Origin: Methanolobus sp. UBA474
GTDB lineage: Archaea; Halobacteriota; Methanosarcinia; Methanosarcinales; Methanosarcinaceae
Assembly: GCA_002501695.1 (NCBI GenBank)
Contig: DANZ01000131.1
Location: 1-31,245 of the forward strand
Length of the DNA stretch: 31,245 bases
Reading direction: 5' to 3'
The position numbers and the translations under genes are program-made. A model generated the notes under the pieces. The model did not search any database, was not told the DNA's origin, and was given only the letters and a program-made list of their open reading frames with translations. Numbering within the stretch: the first letter of the stretch is position 1; each line of letters begins with the position of its first letter. This document shows, piece after piece, positions 22,470-30,965 of the stretch.

Positions 22470-23132
22470 ATGCTGAAGGGAATTATTTTTGATTCGGACG
22501 GAGTGCTTGTGGATTCCATGCCCTATCATGCACAGGCATGGGTGCAGGTTTTTAAGGACGAAGGCATTCACGTGCGCAAAGAGGACATATACGAGGTGGA
22601 GGGCTCCAATCATGTCGGTGTTATAAATGCCATTTTCAGGAAAGCTGATAAGAGTCCGGGGAAGGACACTTACGATTCGCTTCTGGATAAAAAAAGGGGC
22701 CTTTTCATGAAGAATAACCGGGCAAAGCGTTTTGAGGGAATGTATGAATGCATGCAGTTACTGAAGAGTAAGTATAAGATCGCAGTTGCCTCAGGTGCAG
22801 ACAGGACCATCGTGAAAGATCTCATGGAAAGATTCTATCCTGATGTTTTTGATGTTCTTATTACGGGAGAGGATGTGGAGAACGGGAAACCCGACCCGGA
22901 ACCTTATGCTAAGGCAGCTGAGAGGCTTGGTGTTGGTGCTGATGAGTGCATTGTGGTCGAGAACGCTCCTCTTGGCGTGCAGTCTGCTAAAAATGCCGGA
23001 ATGTACTGCGTGGCAGTTGCAACCTATGTGCCGGCTGAAGAACTTTCAGAAGCAGACAGGGTTTTCAAGGATCACGCTGGCCTTATAGATTACCTTAAAG
23101 GGCTGGCCATGTCAGAGGATCCTGTTAAGTAA
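22470..23132 (+). CDS. HAD-superfamily phosphatase, beta-phosphoglucomutase-like subgroup
   Basis: The 220-residue enzyme has a Rossmann-like core and an alpha-helical cap between motifs I and II. Motif I is FDSDGVLVDS with nucleophile Asp8 and acid/base Asp10. Motif II is VASGAD, motif III Lys in GKPDPEPY, and the last acidic motif is VVENAPLGVQSA, where the usual Asp is replaced by Asn after Glu. It probably hydrolyses or isomerises a small phosphate ester; the substrate cannot be told. The frame is open back to 22332, but family homology begins at MLKGIIFDSDG. No ribosome binding site is seen, so it may be leaderless. It is divergent from the mrp operon and convergent with the aCPSF1 gene. 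Confidence 0.88.
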   Translation: MLKGIIFDSDGVLVDSMPYHAQAWVQVFKDEGIHVRKEDIYEVEGSNHVGVINAIFRKADKSPGKDTYDSLLDKKRGLFMKNNRAKRFEGMYECMQLLKSKYKIAVASGADRTIVKDLMERFYPDVFDVLITGEDVENGKPDPEPYAKAAERLGVGADECIVVENAPLGVQSAKNAGMYCVAVATYVPAEELSEADRVFKDHAGLIDYLKGLAMSEDPVK

Positions 23133-23141
23133 GCGAATAGA

Positions 23142-23184
23142 ATAATAAAAAAGAAAGGAAAAGTACGGTCATACCAGCCGTACT
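23142..23184 (-). terminator. Terminator of the aCPSF1 gene, hairpin around the stop codon
   Basis: On the minus strand AGTACGG and CCGTACT (23178-23184 and 23162-23168) form seven pairs with the TGA stop in the loop. The T-rich TTTTCCTTTCTTTTTTATTATT tract follows at once. On the plus strand it lies just after the convergent HAD gene. Confidence 0.55.
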
Positions 23185-25079
23185 GTTTCCAGGTTTGTCA
23201 GTGCCCTTGTCTCAAGTTTGTTCTTCTTGTGTATCGAACTTGCCAGGTCAAGGCAGGAGCGCTCATCGCCATGTTCCGTGAACACTCTTTCAGGACGTGG
23301 CTTCATCTTCTTGATGTAATCCATGAGCTGTCTTCTGTCAGAATGGCCTGAGAATCCGTCGACAACCTCTACCTGCATGTTCATGGAGATAACATGGGTC
23401 CCGTTGTTTGTCGAGAGAGGGATCTCCTTCCAGCCCTTCTGGATCCTTCGGCCCAGGGTCCCGTCTGCCTGATAACCTACGAACACGAGAGTGTTCTTCT
23501 CATCGCCCGCAAACTTTTTGAAATATTCAATGACCGGGCCGGCATTCATCATGCCTGAAGTGGCCAGTATCACACAGGGTTGTGGCTCTTCAAGGATCTT
23601 CTGGCGCAGTTCGTTTGAGTCTACCGGTCTGAAGCATTCTGCCAGGAACGGGTTCTCTCCCTTCTGGAAGATAAGCTTTCGCAGGTCACTGTTGAGATAT
23701 TCAGGGTATGTGGCATGAATAGCCGTTGCTTCCCATATCATGCCGTCAAGATAGACGGGGACGTTGGGTATTTCACCTTTGCGTATTGCGTCCTCAAGGA
23801 CTATCATTACCTCTTGGCTCCTTCCCACCGCAAATGCGGGAATGAGCACGACCCCGTTCCTGCTCAGGGTGGTATTGATCACGTTCTTCAGGTTTGCCTC
23901 AGCCTCCTGGAGGGATGGCTGCAGGGCAGTTGCGCTTCCGTAGGTTGATTCCATTACCACGCTTTCCACACGGGGGAACTTATTGACAGCAGCATCGAAC
24001 AGCCTGGTCTTTTCGTATTTGAAATCGCCCGTAAAGACTACGTTGTGCAGCCCGTCGCCGATGTGGAAGTGGGACACGGCTGACCCGATAATATGTCCGG
24101 CGTTATGGAACGTCAGCTTGACGTCCGGCGCAATGTCGGTCACTTCTTCGTAGTCTAGCACGATAGTGTGCTTCAGGCCCTCTCTTACATCAGCCGAGGA
24201 GTATGGAGGTCTCTTGCCTTCTTTTGCAGCCACGTCTATGTAGTCCAGCTGCAGCAGTGCCATAAGGTCACGCGTGGGAGGGGTGCAGTAAATAGGGCCC
24301 TCGAACCCATACTTGTACAGCAACGGCACAAGACCCTGATGATCCAGGTGGGCGTGTGTCAGTACAACTGCATCTATCTGATTTATCGGGAAAGCCTCCG
24401 GAACGTAGAGATAAGGGGACATATTCTCATCAGAACCTACGTTGACACCGCAATCTATCATGATCCTTGATTCAGGTGTTGAGATAATAAAGCAGCTGCG
24501 TCCAACTTCCTTTGCTCCGCCGAGGGACGTTATCCTTACCCAGTGGTCCTTGGAAGTGCATCCTCTGTGGATCTTCCTTCCCACAGCCTTGAGGATATCT
24601 TTTCTTTCTTTATGGTTGGTGCGCATGAACTCACGGATGTTCTTCACGGTCCGTGACTTGATCGGCGGTGCCCTGACCACTTTAGGAGTCCAGCCGATCT
24701 TCTTGGTGATCTCCCGGAGGGTCTCACCATGTTTTCCTATGACAAGGCCGGGTTTTTCAGCCTCGATGATAACTTCGCCGACATCCGGGTCAAAATGATA
24801 GTTGGATATCATAGCTTCTTCCGGAACAGTCTCAGCGATCCTCTGTATGGACTCCTCCGGCGGCATCAGCACTCTGGGATCCGGGCGCACTACAATGCGT
24901 GTCCTGAGCACTTTTGCCAGGTTCCTTACAATATTGCCGTTATCCGCGAATTTCTTTGGTTCTTCAGTGTAAACAACAAGCTGCGGACCTTCAAATTCAA
25001 CACTAGAAATAGTCGTGCCGCTTGGCAACTTCTCTTCGATTTTCTTCTTAAGATCAGATAGTACTTCTTCTACCGCCAT
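23169..25079 (-). CDS. aCPSF1/FttA, beta-CASP ribonuclease and transcription termination factor
   Basis: This is the archaeal homologue of eukaryotic CPSF73. It cleaves RNA at U-rich sites and ends transcription genome-wide. The protein has 636 residues, full length. An N-terminal double KH region contains the GLVIGKHGE motif at 111-119. The metallo-beta-lactamase domain has the zinc motif THAHLDHQG with His242, His244, Asp246, His247. The beta-CASP domain follows, with GDFKYE, VESTYG, LIPAFAVGRSQE and SGMMNAGPVIEYF, and the final GFSGHSDRRQL and EHGD motifs. AGGAAGG lies eight bases before the ATG. It follows psmB by 111 bases of unusual AT-rich sequence with U-runs and a 20-base palindrome. 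Confidence 0.96.
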   Translation of the reverse strand: MAVEEVLSDLKKKIEEKLPSGTTISSVEFEGPQLVVYTEEPKKFADNGNIVRNLAKVLRTRIVVRPDPRVLMPPEESIQRIAETVPEEAMISNYHFDPDVGEVIIEAEKPGLVIGKHGETLREITKKIGWTPKVVRAPPIKSRTVKNIREFMRTNHKERKDILKAVGRKIHRGCTSKDHWVRITSLGGAKEVGRSCFIISTPESRIMIDCGVNVGSDENMSPYLYVPEAFPINQIDAVVLTHAHLDHQGLVPLLYKYGFEGPIYCTPPTRDLMALLQLDYIDVAAKEGKRPPYSSADVREGLKHTIVLDYEEVTDIAPDVKLTFHNAGHIIGSAVSHFHIGDGLHNVVFTGDFKYEKTRLFDAAVNKFPRVESVVMESTYGSATALQPSLQEAEANLKNVINTTLSRNGVVLIPAFAVGRSQEVMIVLEDAIRKGEIPNVPVYLDGMIWEATAIHATYPEYLNSDLRKLIFQKGENPFLAECFRPVDSNELRQKILEEPQPCVILATSGMMNAGPVIEYFKKFAGDEKNTLVFVGYQADGTLGRRIQKGWKEIPLSTNNGTHVISMNMQVEVVDGFSGHSDRRQLMDYIKKMKPRPERVFTEHGDERSCLDLASSIHKKNKLETRALTNLETVRLV

Positions 25080-25096
25080 TAAAACAGCCTTCCTGT

Positions 25097-25161
25097 AAAA
25101 AAGTAAAAAATTGAATTGTAAAAGTGTAATTTTTAAAAATTACATTATTTAACATTATTTA
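25097..25161 (-). promoter_or_regulatory. Palindromic, U-rich leader of the aCPSF1 gene
   Basis: Between psmB and the aCPSF1 gene the minus-strand RNA would contain two U6 runs (25097-25102, 25105-25110) and a U4 run. Upstream of these is a perfect 20-base palindrome TGTAATTTTTAAAAATTACA at 25125-25144, and a 10-base tandem repeat ACATTATTTA at 25142-25161. The combination could be the psmB terminator plus the aCPSF1 promoter, or an autoregulatory site. Confidence 0.45.
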
Positions 25162-25190
25162 ATTTTTTGAGTAATTAAGATCAGTCTGCC

Positions 25191-25823
25191 TCAGTTAAGT
25201 AGCTCCCTGATCTTTTTCACGTCCTCGAATTCGAGTCTGGTGAAATTATTATTGGTTATGACGACAACATCAATTCCGTCGCCGGATGCAGAATCTCTTT
25301 TCATGGCATTGTGAAGTGCCCTGACAGCCAGTTCCACACCTTCCTCGGTGGACATGTTCTCCTTATACCTGTCCTCGAGAACACCGTATGCTATAGGCGA
25401 ACCGGAACCGGTTGCAACAACTCTCTTCTCATCGATGTTCCCACCAAGGGCATCAATTGAATACAGCTCCGGACCATGCTTGTCATAGCCCCCGACCAGC
25501 AGTTGCACCATCAGAGGATAGTAACGCTGCCCGCTCAGGAGATTTGATAACATCGTTGTTAATCCTTTGATAGTCATTGATTCTTTGCGTCTCATCTTGT
25601 ACAGCTTCGATTCAACGCTTATAATACGGACTATCTGCTGGGCATCTCCCACAGAGCCGGCAGTTGTCATTGCTGCGAAGTCGTCTATCTGGTAGATCTT
25701 CTTTGCAGTCTTGCTTGCGATAAGATGCCCCATTGTTGCACGCTGTTCGGTCGCCAGAACAACGCCGTCACTGCATACTATCCCAACTGTGGTTGTACCT
25801 TTCAAATACTTATCATCGGTCAT
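25191..25823 (-). CDS. psmB: 20S proteasome beta subunit
   Basis: PsmB forms the inner proteolytic rings of the archaeal proteasome. The protein has 210 residues with a short nine-residue propeptide. Autocleavage between Gly9 and Thr10 (LKG/TTTVG) exposes the catalytic threonine. Glu26 and Lys42 match mature positions 17 and 33 of the catalytic system. SAGD-type and GSGSPIAYG motifs are intact. A TATA box (TTTATATA, 25911-25918) lies about 90 bases upstream, and GAGGT sits six to seven bases before the ATG. Confidence 0.96.
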   Translation of the reverse strand: MTDDKYLKGTTTVGIVCSDGVVLATEQRATMGHLIASKTAKKIYQIDDFAAMTTAGSVGDAQQIVRIISVESKLYKMRRKESMTIKGLTTMLSNLLSGQRYYPLMVQLLVGGYDKHGPELYSIDALGGNIDEKRVVATGSGSPIAYGVLEDRYKENMSTEEGVELAVRALHNAMKRDSASGDGIDVVVITNNNFTRLEFEDVKKIRELLN

Positions 25824-25910
25824 TAGTTATACCTCTAACTAAAAATGAGAAAATTAACATGATAAAAACGTGTTATGCATTTTATTGCACAGCATCCCTT
25901 TAGTGATTTT

Positions 25911-25918
25911 TATATAAA
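25911..25918 (-). promoter_or_regulatory. TATA box of psmB
   Basis: TTTATATA on the minus strand lies in the 112-base gap between the HD gene and psmB. It predicts transcription start near 25888 and a leader of about 65 bases. It allows psmB to be expressed apart from the TFE transcript. Confidence 0.5.
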
Positions 25919-25935
25919 TAATTATCCCTTGTGTC

Positions 25936-26442
25936 TTACACAACACCAATCTCATTGGCAAGCGCTCTGACCCTCTTGATACTCTCAATATTGATATTCT
26001 TTTCCTTCATCAGGGAAATGCGTTCCTCTATGGTTATCCTTCTGGTTCCTACTATAAGGTTGTCCGCGTGGGCCACTATCTTTTCCTCGATCGTCCGTGG
26101 CATATAGTCATCTTCCGGAAGTCCAAGAGTGACGGCCTCCTCAGCACTTATGCCCGCACCTATATGTCTTTTGATTATTTGGACCAGCCGCTCGTCAAGC
26201 TCGAGTTCCCGGGCGATCACTGCACCTGCTACGGCATGAGCGATGCCGTGTGTCCTGGACCGTCCCAGGTCATGAAGCAGTCCCCCCATCTCAATAAGCT
26301 CTATATCCGATTGCTTTCCTTTTAAGGACAGCTTCCTTGCAATATCTACCGCAAGATCGGAAACACTGATGCAGTGTTCTATGACATTCCTGCTGCATCC
26401 GGCATCTTCCAGTATCCTCAAAGCTGTCGCACGTGAGTTCAT
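25936..26442 (-). CDS. HD-domain protein (archaeal TIGR00295-type)
   Basis: The 168-residue protein is a single HD phosphohydrolase domain. The metal ligands are His23, His57-Asp58 in GGLLHDLGRS, His93 in IKRHIGAG and Asp127 in VAHADNLIVG; His65 and His69 in THGIAHAVAG add to the site. The C-terminal helices are charged. Conserved archaeal proteins of this type have no fixed function, though nucleotide or RNA phosphate hydrolysis is likely. The frame runs back to 26466 within the TFE gene, but ATG 26442 starts one base after the TFE stop, so the two are translationally coupled. Confidence 0.85.
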   Translation of the reverse strand: MNSRATALRILEDAGCSRNVIEHCISVSDLAVDIARKLSLKGKQSDIELIEMGGLLHDLGRSRTHGIAHAVAGAVIARELELDERLVQIIKRHIGAGISAEEAVTLGLPEDDYMPRTIEEKIVAHADNLIVGTRRITIEERISLMKEKNINIESIKRVRALANEIGVV

Positions 26443-26443
26443 A

Positions 26444-26938
26444 TCATTCTTTTTCAAATTGCGCAAGCCTTTTCCGGATTATACCGGTGACGATCTGGTT
26501 ATCCTCGAACATCATGTCCTCACCACACAGGGGGCACAGGAACTCGCAATCTGTAGCTTCTTTGAATTTCAAGCGGGTGCATCCTTCGGGGCAGTTGTAA
26601 AAGACGTTCTCCTCTTCAAAGGCAAGGCGTGCCCTGAGGTTCTTGACAAGCCTCTTTTTCTCTTTCACGAGCTGGGGCTCGACATCTGACATGTCCAGCG
26701 TCCAGAGGTATGTCAGCCATCCGCTGCTGGAGTCGCGTTCCCGCCTGCATGCTGCCAACTTGTTCTCATTGAGAATGAAGAGTGTCCGGCGCACGATATT
26801 AAGGAGTATTCCTGTCGCCTGTGCAATCTGTTCATCCGTAACCTCTCCCTCGGGCATCTTCCTTATCATTTCCAGCCCTTCTTCGCCCACCAGCCGGATA
26901 AGATATCCCCTGATAACTGGATTATTCAGATCTATCAA
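26444..26938 (-). CDS. tfe: Transcription factor E (TFE, TFIIE-alpha homologue)
   Basis: TFE helps RNA polymerase open promoters and stabilises the transcription bubble. The 164-residue protein has an N-terminal winged helix (PVIRGYLIRLVGEEGLEMI, then EVTDEQIAQATGI and LNIVRRTLFILNENKLA), a charged linker helix, and a zinc ribbon (YNCPEGCTRLKF...CEFLCPLCGEDM). The start is TTG at 26938, supported by GAGGTGA seven bases upstream and by the usual N-terminus; a closer ATG is out of frame. The following HD gene starts one base after the TFE stop. Confidence 0.95.
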   Translation of the reverse strand: MIDLNNPVIRGYLIRLVGEEGLEMIRKMPEGEVTDEQIAQATGILLNIVRRTLFILNENKLAACRRERDSSSGWLTYLWTLDMSDVEPQLVKEKKRLVKNLRARLAFEEENVFYNCPEGCTRLKFKEATDCEFLCPLCGEDMMFEDNQIVTGIIRKRLAQFEKE

Positions 26939-27058
26939 AAAACATTCACCTCGTGAAATGTATGCTTATCTAAGTATTACAATATTAAGTTTTGGTAAAA
27001 GCCTGTGTTGCAAACTTTGTACATGAGTGTATTACCTTCCCAAAACATGTTTTCGGGA

Positions 27059-28228
27059 CTAATGTAGATTTAAATGTCCACGTATAAACATGACGCTTTG
27101 TTCTATCTCACCCATTACTTTCTTTCGGGTGGAGCCTGTGGATATTACTGATGTTATCGGTTCATTCTCTCCTACAATATCTCCTCTGTTGGGGACATCC
27201 GCGGTTCGCTTTGCAAGTATCCCGGCCACGGCATGTTCTGTGACGACCCTTCTCTGATCTGCGTACATCACTGCCCGGGCTGCATACTGCCTGTAAACAG
27301 GCTTCCTGGCCTTTTCCTGATCAATGCTGCCTTCAAAGGCCTGCATATGCTCCTGAAAAATATTGGAGCCGGTTGCAAGTTCCACTGTATCCATGCTTCC
27401 CTGGAACCTGGCATTCACCTCTATTACAACGGGGCCATTATCCGTAACAATGAAATCCACTCCGATGGACCCTATCAGCCCAAGCAGATATATTAGCTCT
27501 TCAGCTATATTTTCCATTTGGTTGGCATATGGGGTGATAAACGGTGTCACATTACCACAATATGCAAATGGCAGTCCTGTAAGCCAGGGAACCCCGATAA
27601 GTTGTTCATTCACCGCTACAGTGCGGGTCCTGTCCTGCGTGGATATGACAGAGACACTTGCAGGCGTGCCTGAGAGATAATCCTGGAATACCAATTCCTC
27701 TTTTTTCAGAGATATCTGCGCATCTTCCAGGGAAAGCATGTAGTTGTCCAGTTCTTCAAGGTCGTACAGCACACGGTTGAAAATTCCTCCGCCTGCACAT
27801 GCAGGTTTGACCATCAAGGGAAACCGGGCGTCCTGGATCTCCCTGTAGGAGTAAGTTCTCGGATGGGGCAACCCTATCGTTCCAAGGAGTTTTGCGAACC
27901 TGGATTTATCTGAAACCTGCTTCATTGCCGAAGGATCATTGTGCAGCACGGGAAACCTGCTTTCAGGCAGTTCCAGTGTCTCAAATCCGGATGCTGGTAT
28001 GATCGCATCGAAATCCACACCAAAGCTTTCGATCATTTCCGACAGCATTGCGGGTTCAACGCAATTGCTGTTAAAGCGCCCTTGTGTTTCAAGTTTCTTT
28101 GCCGAGCTTGCACATCTCAGCATGTCCTGATCACAGAAAGCATCAATTGCATACATATTGTAACCTGCACGGCATCCCGAGCAGACAACGTTGCGGGTAC
28201 TGAATCCGATCACCAGTACGTTTCTCAT
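27059..28228 (-). CDS. ATP-grasp carboligase-type enzyme of unknown substrate
   Basis: The 389-residue protein has a preATP-grasp Rossmann-like domain (MRNVLVIGFSTRN), then ATP-grasp subdomains with the lysine loop PLMVKPACAGGG and the Mg-binding VDFIVTDNGPVVIEVNAR. The C-terminal 90 residues are distinct (RQYAARAVMYADQRRVV, then PNRGDIVGENEPITSVIS), as in the archaeal group often listed as carboligases related to biotin carboxylase (COG2232). It should join a carboxylate to an amine or thiol with ATP, but the substrate is not known. ATG 28228 is preferred over an in-frame GTG at 28240 that overlaps the NMD3 stop region. Third gene of the DUF362-NMD3 transcript. Confidence 0.82.
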   Translation of the reverse strand: MRNVLVIGFSTRNVVCSGCRAGYNMYAIDAFCDQDMLRCASSAKKLETQGRFNSNCVEPAMLSEMIESFGVDFDAIIPASGFETLELPESRFPVLHNDPSAMKQVSDKSRFAKLLGTIGLPHPRTYSYREIQDARFPLMVKPACAGGGIFNRVLYDLEELDNYMLSLEDAQISLKKEELVFQDYLSGTPASVSVISTQDRTRTVAVNEQLIGVPWLTGLPFAYCGNVTPFITPYANQMENIAEELIYLLGLIGSIGVDFIVTDNGPVVIEVNARFQGSMDTVELATGSNIFQEHMQAFEGSIDQEKARKPVYRQYAARAVMYADQRRVVTEHAVAGILAKRTADVPNRGDIVGENEPITSVISTGSTRKKVMGEIEQSVMFIRGHLNLH

Positions 28229-28240
28229 ATAAGTCGTCAC

Positions 28241-29308
28241 TCAGATATCGTTTTTCCTTGATGTTTCTTCAGGCAGTGCCACAAGGCCTATGCTTGTCTT
28301 GATCACAGGGACCTCGTCACCTTCTGATGCGCTGAACAGCAACGGCATCTTAACTGTTACAGTCTCGTAAGTATCGGGGTCCAGCAGCATCAGATCATTC
28401 TTCTCTATAGAGACCACCACTGCCTTTTTAGCGGTGCTCCTCTTTGCTATAAGTGTAGCGCCTTTCATGTCATCAGGCTGGGAATTGAACTTGGACCCCT
28501 TGACAAGGTCCGTGCCGGTGACGCTCTTTGAGAATCGCTTTATCTCGATGACCTTTCCCTTAAGTTCGACTATGTCTCCTGCCATGAACTCGGGGAGCCT
28601 CAGGGAAAACGTCATTCTGTAAACATCTTTTCCATCCTTTCTTCCAAACAGGGAGGAAGATTCGGCAAAGCCTCCTCCTAGTTCGGTAACTATCTCCTTG
28701 CAAACTATCCTGGTCGCATTGGCCGATCCCATATACAGATCGATACCATCCCTTGCCTCCGCCGAGTTCGATATGAAGGCAGTCCTGTCGCCCTTATTCT
28801 GCATCTTTTCCAGCGTACTGTTTATGATACGCATGCATCTTGTCTTTTCTTCTTCAGTTGGATAGCGGCTGGCTGCCCTTATCTGGAGTATTGCTTCAAA
28901 GTAATTTCCCGACATCCTGCTGCACATATCGCAGGCTATGCGGGTTATGCGCACTTCTGCCTCGGTCATTTGTCGCACCGGCTCTTCCATGATCGTTGCA
29001 TTTGCTTCTATGCTCACACGATATAGGTGTGGAGTCATCTGTTTTGGCTCAATGCATAGTTCAATATTGTCAGCTTTCTCATGAATGAGCAGCGCATCCT
29101 CTACTGTCTGGATCACGATCTCCGGGATAGTATAGTCGTTATTCCATTTGCCTTTGGTCAGTTGTGCCCCGCATGCAGAACATATTTTAGCGTACAGCAC
29201 CAGAGGTGCTTCTATCAGATTGGATGTCTTGAAAAAACAATCTTTACAAAGGCCGTCAACAAGCCCCTGTGTAAACTCCCCGCATTTGGGGCAAATGATA
29301 TCATTCAT
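28241..29308 (-). CDS. nmd3: NMD3-like ribosome biogenesis protein
   Basis: In eukaryotes Nmd3 escorts the large ribosomal subunit out of the nucleus; the archaeal protein probably acts in late 50S maturation. The 355-residue protein has the treble-clef zinc region with paired cysteines Cys6/Cys9, Cys21/Cys24 and Cys43/Cys46 plus ACDMC further on. The central eIF5A-like part and the C-terminal SH3/OB-like region (VELKGKVIEIKRFSKSVTG) follow. It overlaps the end of the DUF362 gene by eight bases. Confidence 0.9.
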   Translation of the reverse strand: MNDIICPKCGEFTQGLVDGLCKDCFFKTSNLIEAPLVLYAKICSACGAQLTKGKWNNDYTIPEIVIQTVEDALLIHEKADNIELCIEPKQMTPHLYRVSIEANATIMEEPVRQMTEAEVRITRIACDMCSRMSGNYFEAILQIRAASRYPTEEEKTRCMRIINSTLEKMQNKGDRTAFISNSAEARDGIDLYMGSANATRIVCKEIVTELGGGFAESSSLFGRKDGKDVYRMTFSLRLPEFMAGDIVELKGKVIEIKRFSKSVTGTDLVKGSKFNSQPDDMKGATLIAKRSTAKKAVVVSIEKNDLMLLDPDTYETVTVKMPLLFSASEGDEVPVIKTSIGLVALPEETSRKNDI

Positions 29309-30419
29309 TGTCTTTGAATCCTTTAAGCCGATTTATAACGTTTTCGCTTCTTATGATTTTGTCGGTCAGCAAAGAGTATTGCAGGCTGCCCGCTCCTATC
29401 CTTGCAGCATGTTCTAAGTGGATGACCGGGTCTATGCCCCACACACCGGCGATCTGCCCCAGGTGGCCCTGCTTCATCCTCCGGTTAATGAGGTCGATAC
29501 TTGCCGCATCTATTGCAACCGGATCCTTTGATGCAAGCATTCCTATATCCCCGGCGAAAGCGGGTGCGGAGAAGTTGAAACAATCGCATCCGGGTGTCAG
29601 GTTGAATATCCAGTTGATGTAGCCTATCCTTCCCTCAAGGATCTTCACAGGTCCAAAAGCAGCTTCTCCAAGGCGGGCCTGCATCTCATCGGTAAATCCT
29701 TCAGGCGGTACGATCGCCCCGTACCTGCAGCTGTTTGCACATGAGAGATCGCCTTTGCATAATTCATTGTTCACCCGGGCCATATTGCCGTCCATATACA
29801 GTGCATCCCACGGGCACTCTGAAATACACTTCCGGCATCCTGTACATTTTTCAGGATCGATGCCCGGTACGCCTGGCTTATGCACGAATGTCTTGCCTGC
29901 TTTATCCAGACATCCCATTCCCAGGTTCTTCACAGCGCCCCCGAAGCCGGAAGCGGGGTGTCCCTTGCAATGGGATAGCATTATCATGGAATCCGCTCTG
30001 GCGATAGCTGAGGCAACCGTTGTTTCGCTGACTTTCTCTCCGTCGATCCTGACAACTACGCTGTCATCCCCCTGCAGCCCGTCGGCACAGATAAAGGGTG
30101 CTCCCATGCCCGCCTGTGAGAATCCGTTCGATGCAGCGGTACATATAAGGTCGGGGGCGTTGAACCTCCTGCCTTTATACAGCACTGTGGTATCGGTAAC
30201 AAAAGGAATGCCTCCGGCTTCCTTTACAAGATCGGCCAGTGTCTTCACAAGCACAGGGTGTACGTGCGTCGTATTTCCGTACTCCCCCGGGTGTATCTTT
30301 ACAGCAACGATATCTCCTTCATGAACAGGTGATATTTTTGAGAACAGGTCTGTTATCTGGTCTATCTGGGTTTCCTCGGCGCCTATATTTTCCGCAGGTT
30401 TGAAAAAAACATCGCTCAT
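29301..30419 (-). CDS. DUF362-domain iron-sulfur protein
   Basis: The 372-residue protein begins with a DUF362 region (VAVKIHPGEYGNTTHVHP, then SMIMLSHCKGHPASGFGGAVKNLGMG), contains a ferredoxin-like insert, and ends with the second DUF362 part (GDIGMLASKDPVAIDAASIDL). The insert has one regular motif CTGCRKCISECP and a second with altered spacing, Cys-x5-Cys-x3-Cys. A further CDC pair occurs at PGCDCFNF. Proteins like this are common in methanogens and thought to be redox or Fe-S-dependent, but no activity is established. GAGGA lies before the ATG. It heads the transcript that continues into NMD3. Confidence 0.88.
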   Translation of the reverse strand: MSDVFFKPAENIGAEETQIDQITDLFSKISPVHEGDIVAVKIHPGEYGNTTHVHPVLVKTLADLVKEAGGIPFVTDTTVLYKGRRFNAPDLICTAASNGFSQAGMGAPFICADGLQGDDSVVVRIDGEKVSETTVASAIARADSMIMLSHCKGHPASGFGGAVKNLGMGCLDKAGKTFVHKPGVPGIDPEKCTGCRKCISECPWDALYMDGNMARVNNELCKGDLSCANSCRYGAIVPPEGFTDEMQARLGEAAFGPVKILEGRIGYINWIFNLTPGCDCFNFSAPAFAGDIGMLASKDPVAIDAASIDLINRRMKQGHLGQIAGVWGIDPVIHLEHAARIGAGSLQYSLLTDKIIRSENVINRLKGFKDNE

Positions 30420-30608
30420 CTCAATTCCTCTGTCATAATAAAGTATTCAACTTATATGTATATGCAGTTTGAACCGGTTTTGGTCAACGCATTAAATGCC
30501 TCTATATTTACTATATAGTCAATATTGAAATATACATATTATTTACATCAAATATATCTATTCAAAAGTAATTCTATCACCTGTACAAGAGAAATGGAGT
30601 AATAATTT
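30420..30608. promoter_or_regulatory. Divergent promoter region between the DUF362 gene and the micro-operon
   Basis: The 189 bases are strongly AT-rich with several TATA-like stretches. On the minus strand ATATACATATAAG near 30453-30465 could serve the DUF362-NMD3 transcript. On the plus strand AAATATATCTATT near 30550-30562 could serve the small genes. GGAG at 30596-30599 is the ribosome binding site of the first small gene. Confidence 0.4.
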
Positions 30609-30761
30609 ATGCGAAACATTCAAAAATGTGTAAAAACTTATAAATGTCAGAAAATAGATACTGAATATAAGTATATTATAAACGGTCAATACGAACAGTC
30701 TGTAGATGCTGAGGAGCTGGATCTGATAAGGTTCATGATCGGAGGTATTGGCTCAAAGTAA
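30609..30761 (+). CDS. Small protein of unknown function (50 residues)
   Basis: I do not recognise this gene. It is supported by GGAG nine bases before ATG and by its place in a tight three-gene row. The peptide starts with a basic Cys-containing part (Cys7 and Cys13, QKCVKTYKCQK), then a tyrosine-rich stretch (DTEYKYIINGQYEQS), an acidic helix (VDAEELDLIRFMI) and a GGIGSK tail. The next gene begins 18 bases after its stop. Confidence 0.6.
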   Translation: MRNIQKCVKTYKCQKIDTEYKYIINGQYEQSVDAEELDLIRFMIGGIGSK

Positions 30762-30779
30762 GCGGGGGAAAAGGGAAAT

Positions 30780-30965
30780 ATGAAGGGGGGACCTCATGTG
30801 GCCGCAAGGGACGGTACTTTTTGTGAGTACTGCAACATTGGGCTTAAGAGGCAGTCCGTAGGATCGAATATCCTATACTACTGCAGAAAGTGCGGCAGGA
30901 TCACTTCTAAAGAAGATCACGCAGTAATAGGGGCAGATTCTGGTGTGGTGGGAACATGTGTATGA
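30780..30965 (+). CDS. Small zinc-ribbon protein (61 residues)
   Basis: The 61-residue protein has two Cys-x2-Cys knuckles, Cys15/Cys18 (FCEYCNI) and Cys35/Cys38 (YCRKCGR), about 16 residues apart, a likely single zinc ribbon. No further domain is present. A GTG at 30798 is in frame and also has a G-rich site before it, so the real protein could be six residues shorter. Its stop overlaps the next start in ATGA. Possible roles are nucleic-acid or protein binding. Confidence 0.65.
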   Translation: MKGGPHVAARDGTFCEYCNIGLKRQSVGSNILYYCRKCGRITSKEDHAVIGADSGVVGTCV

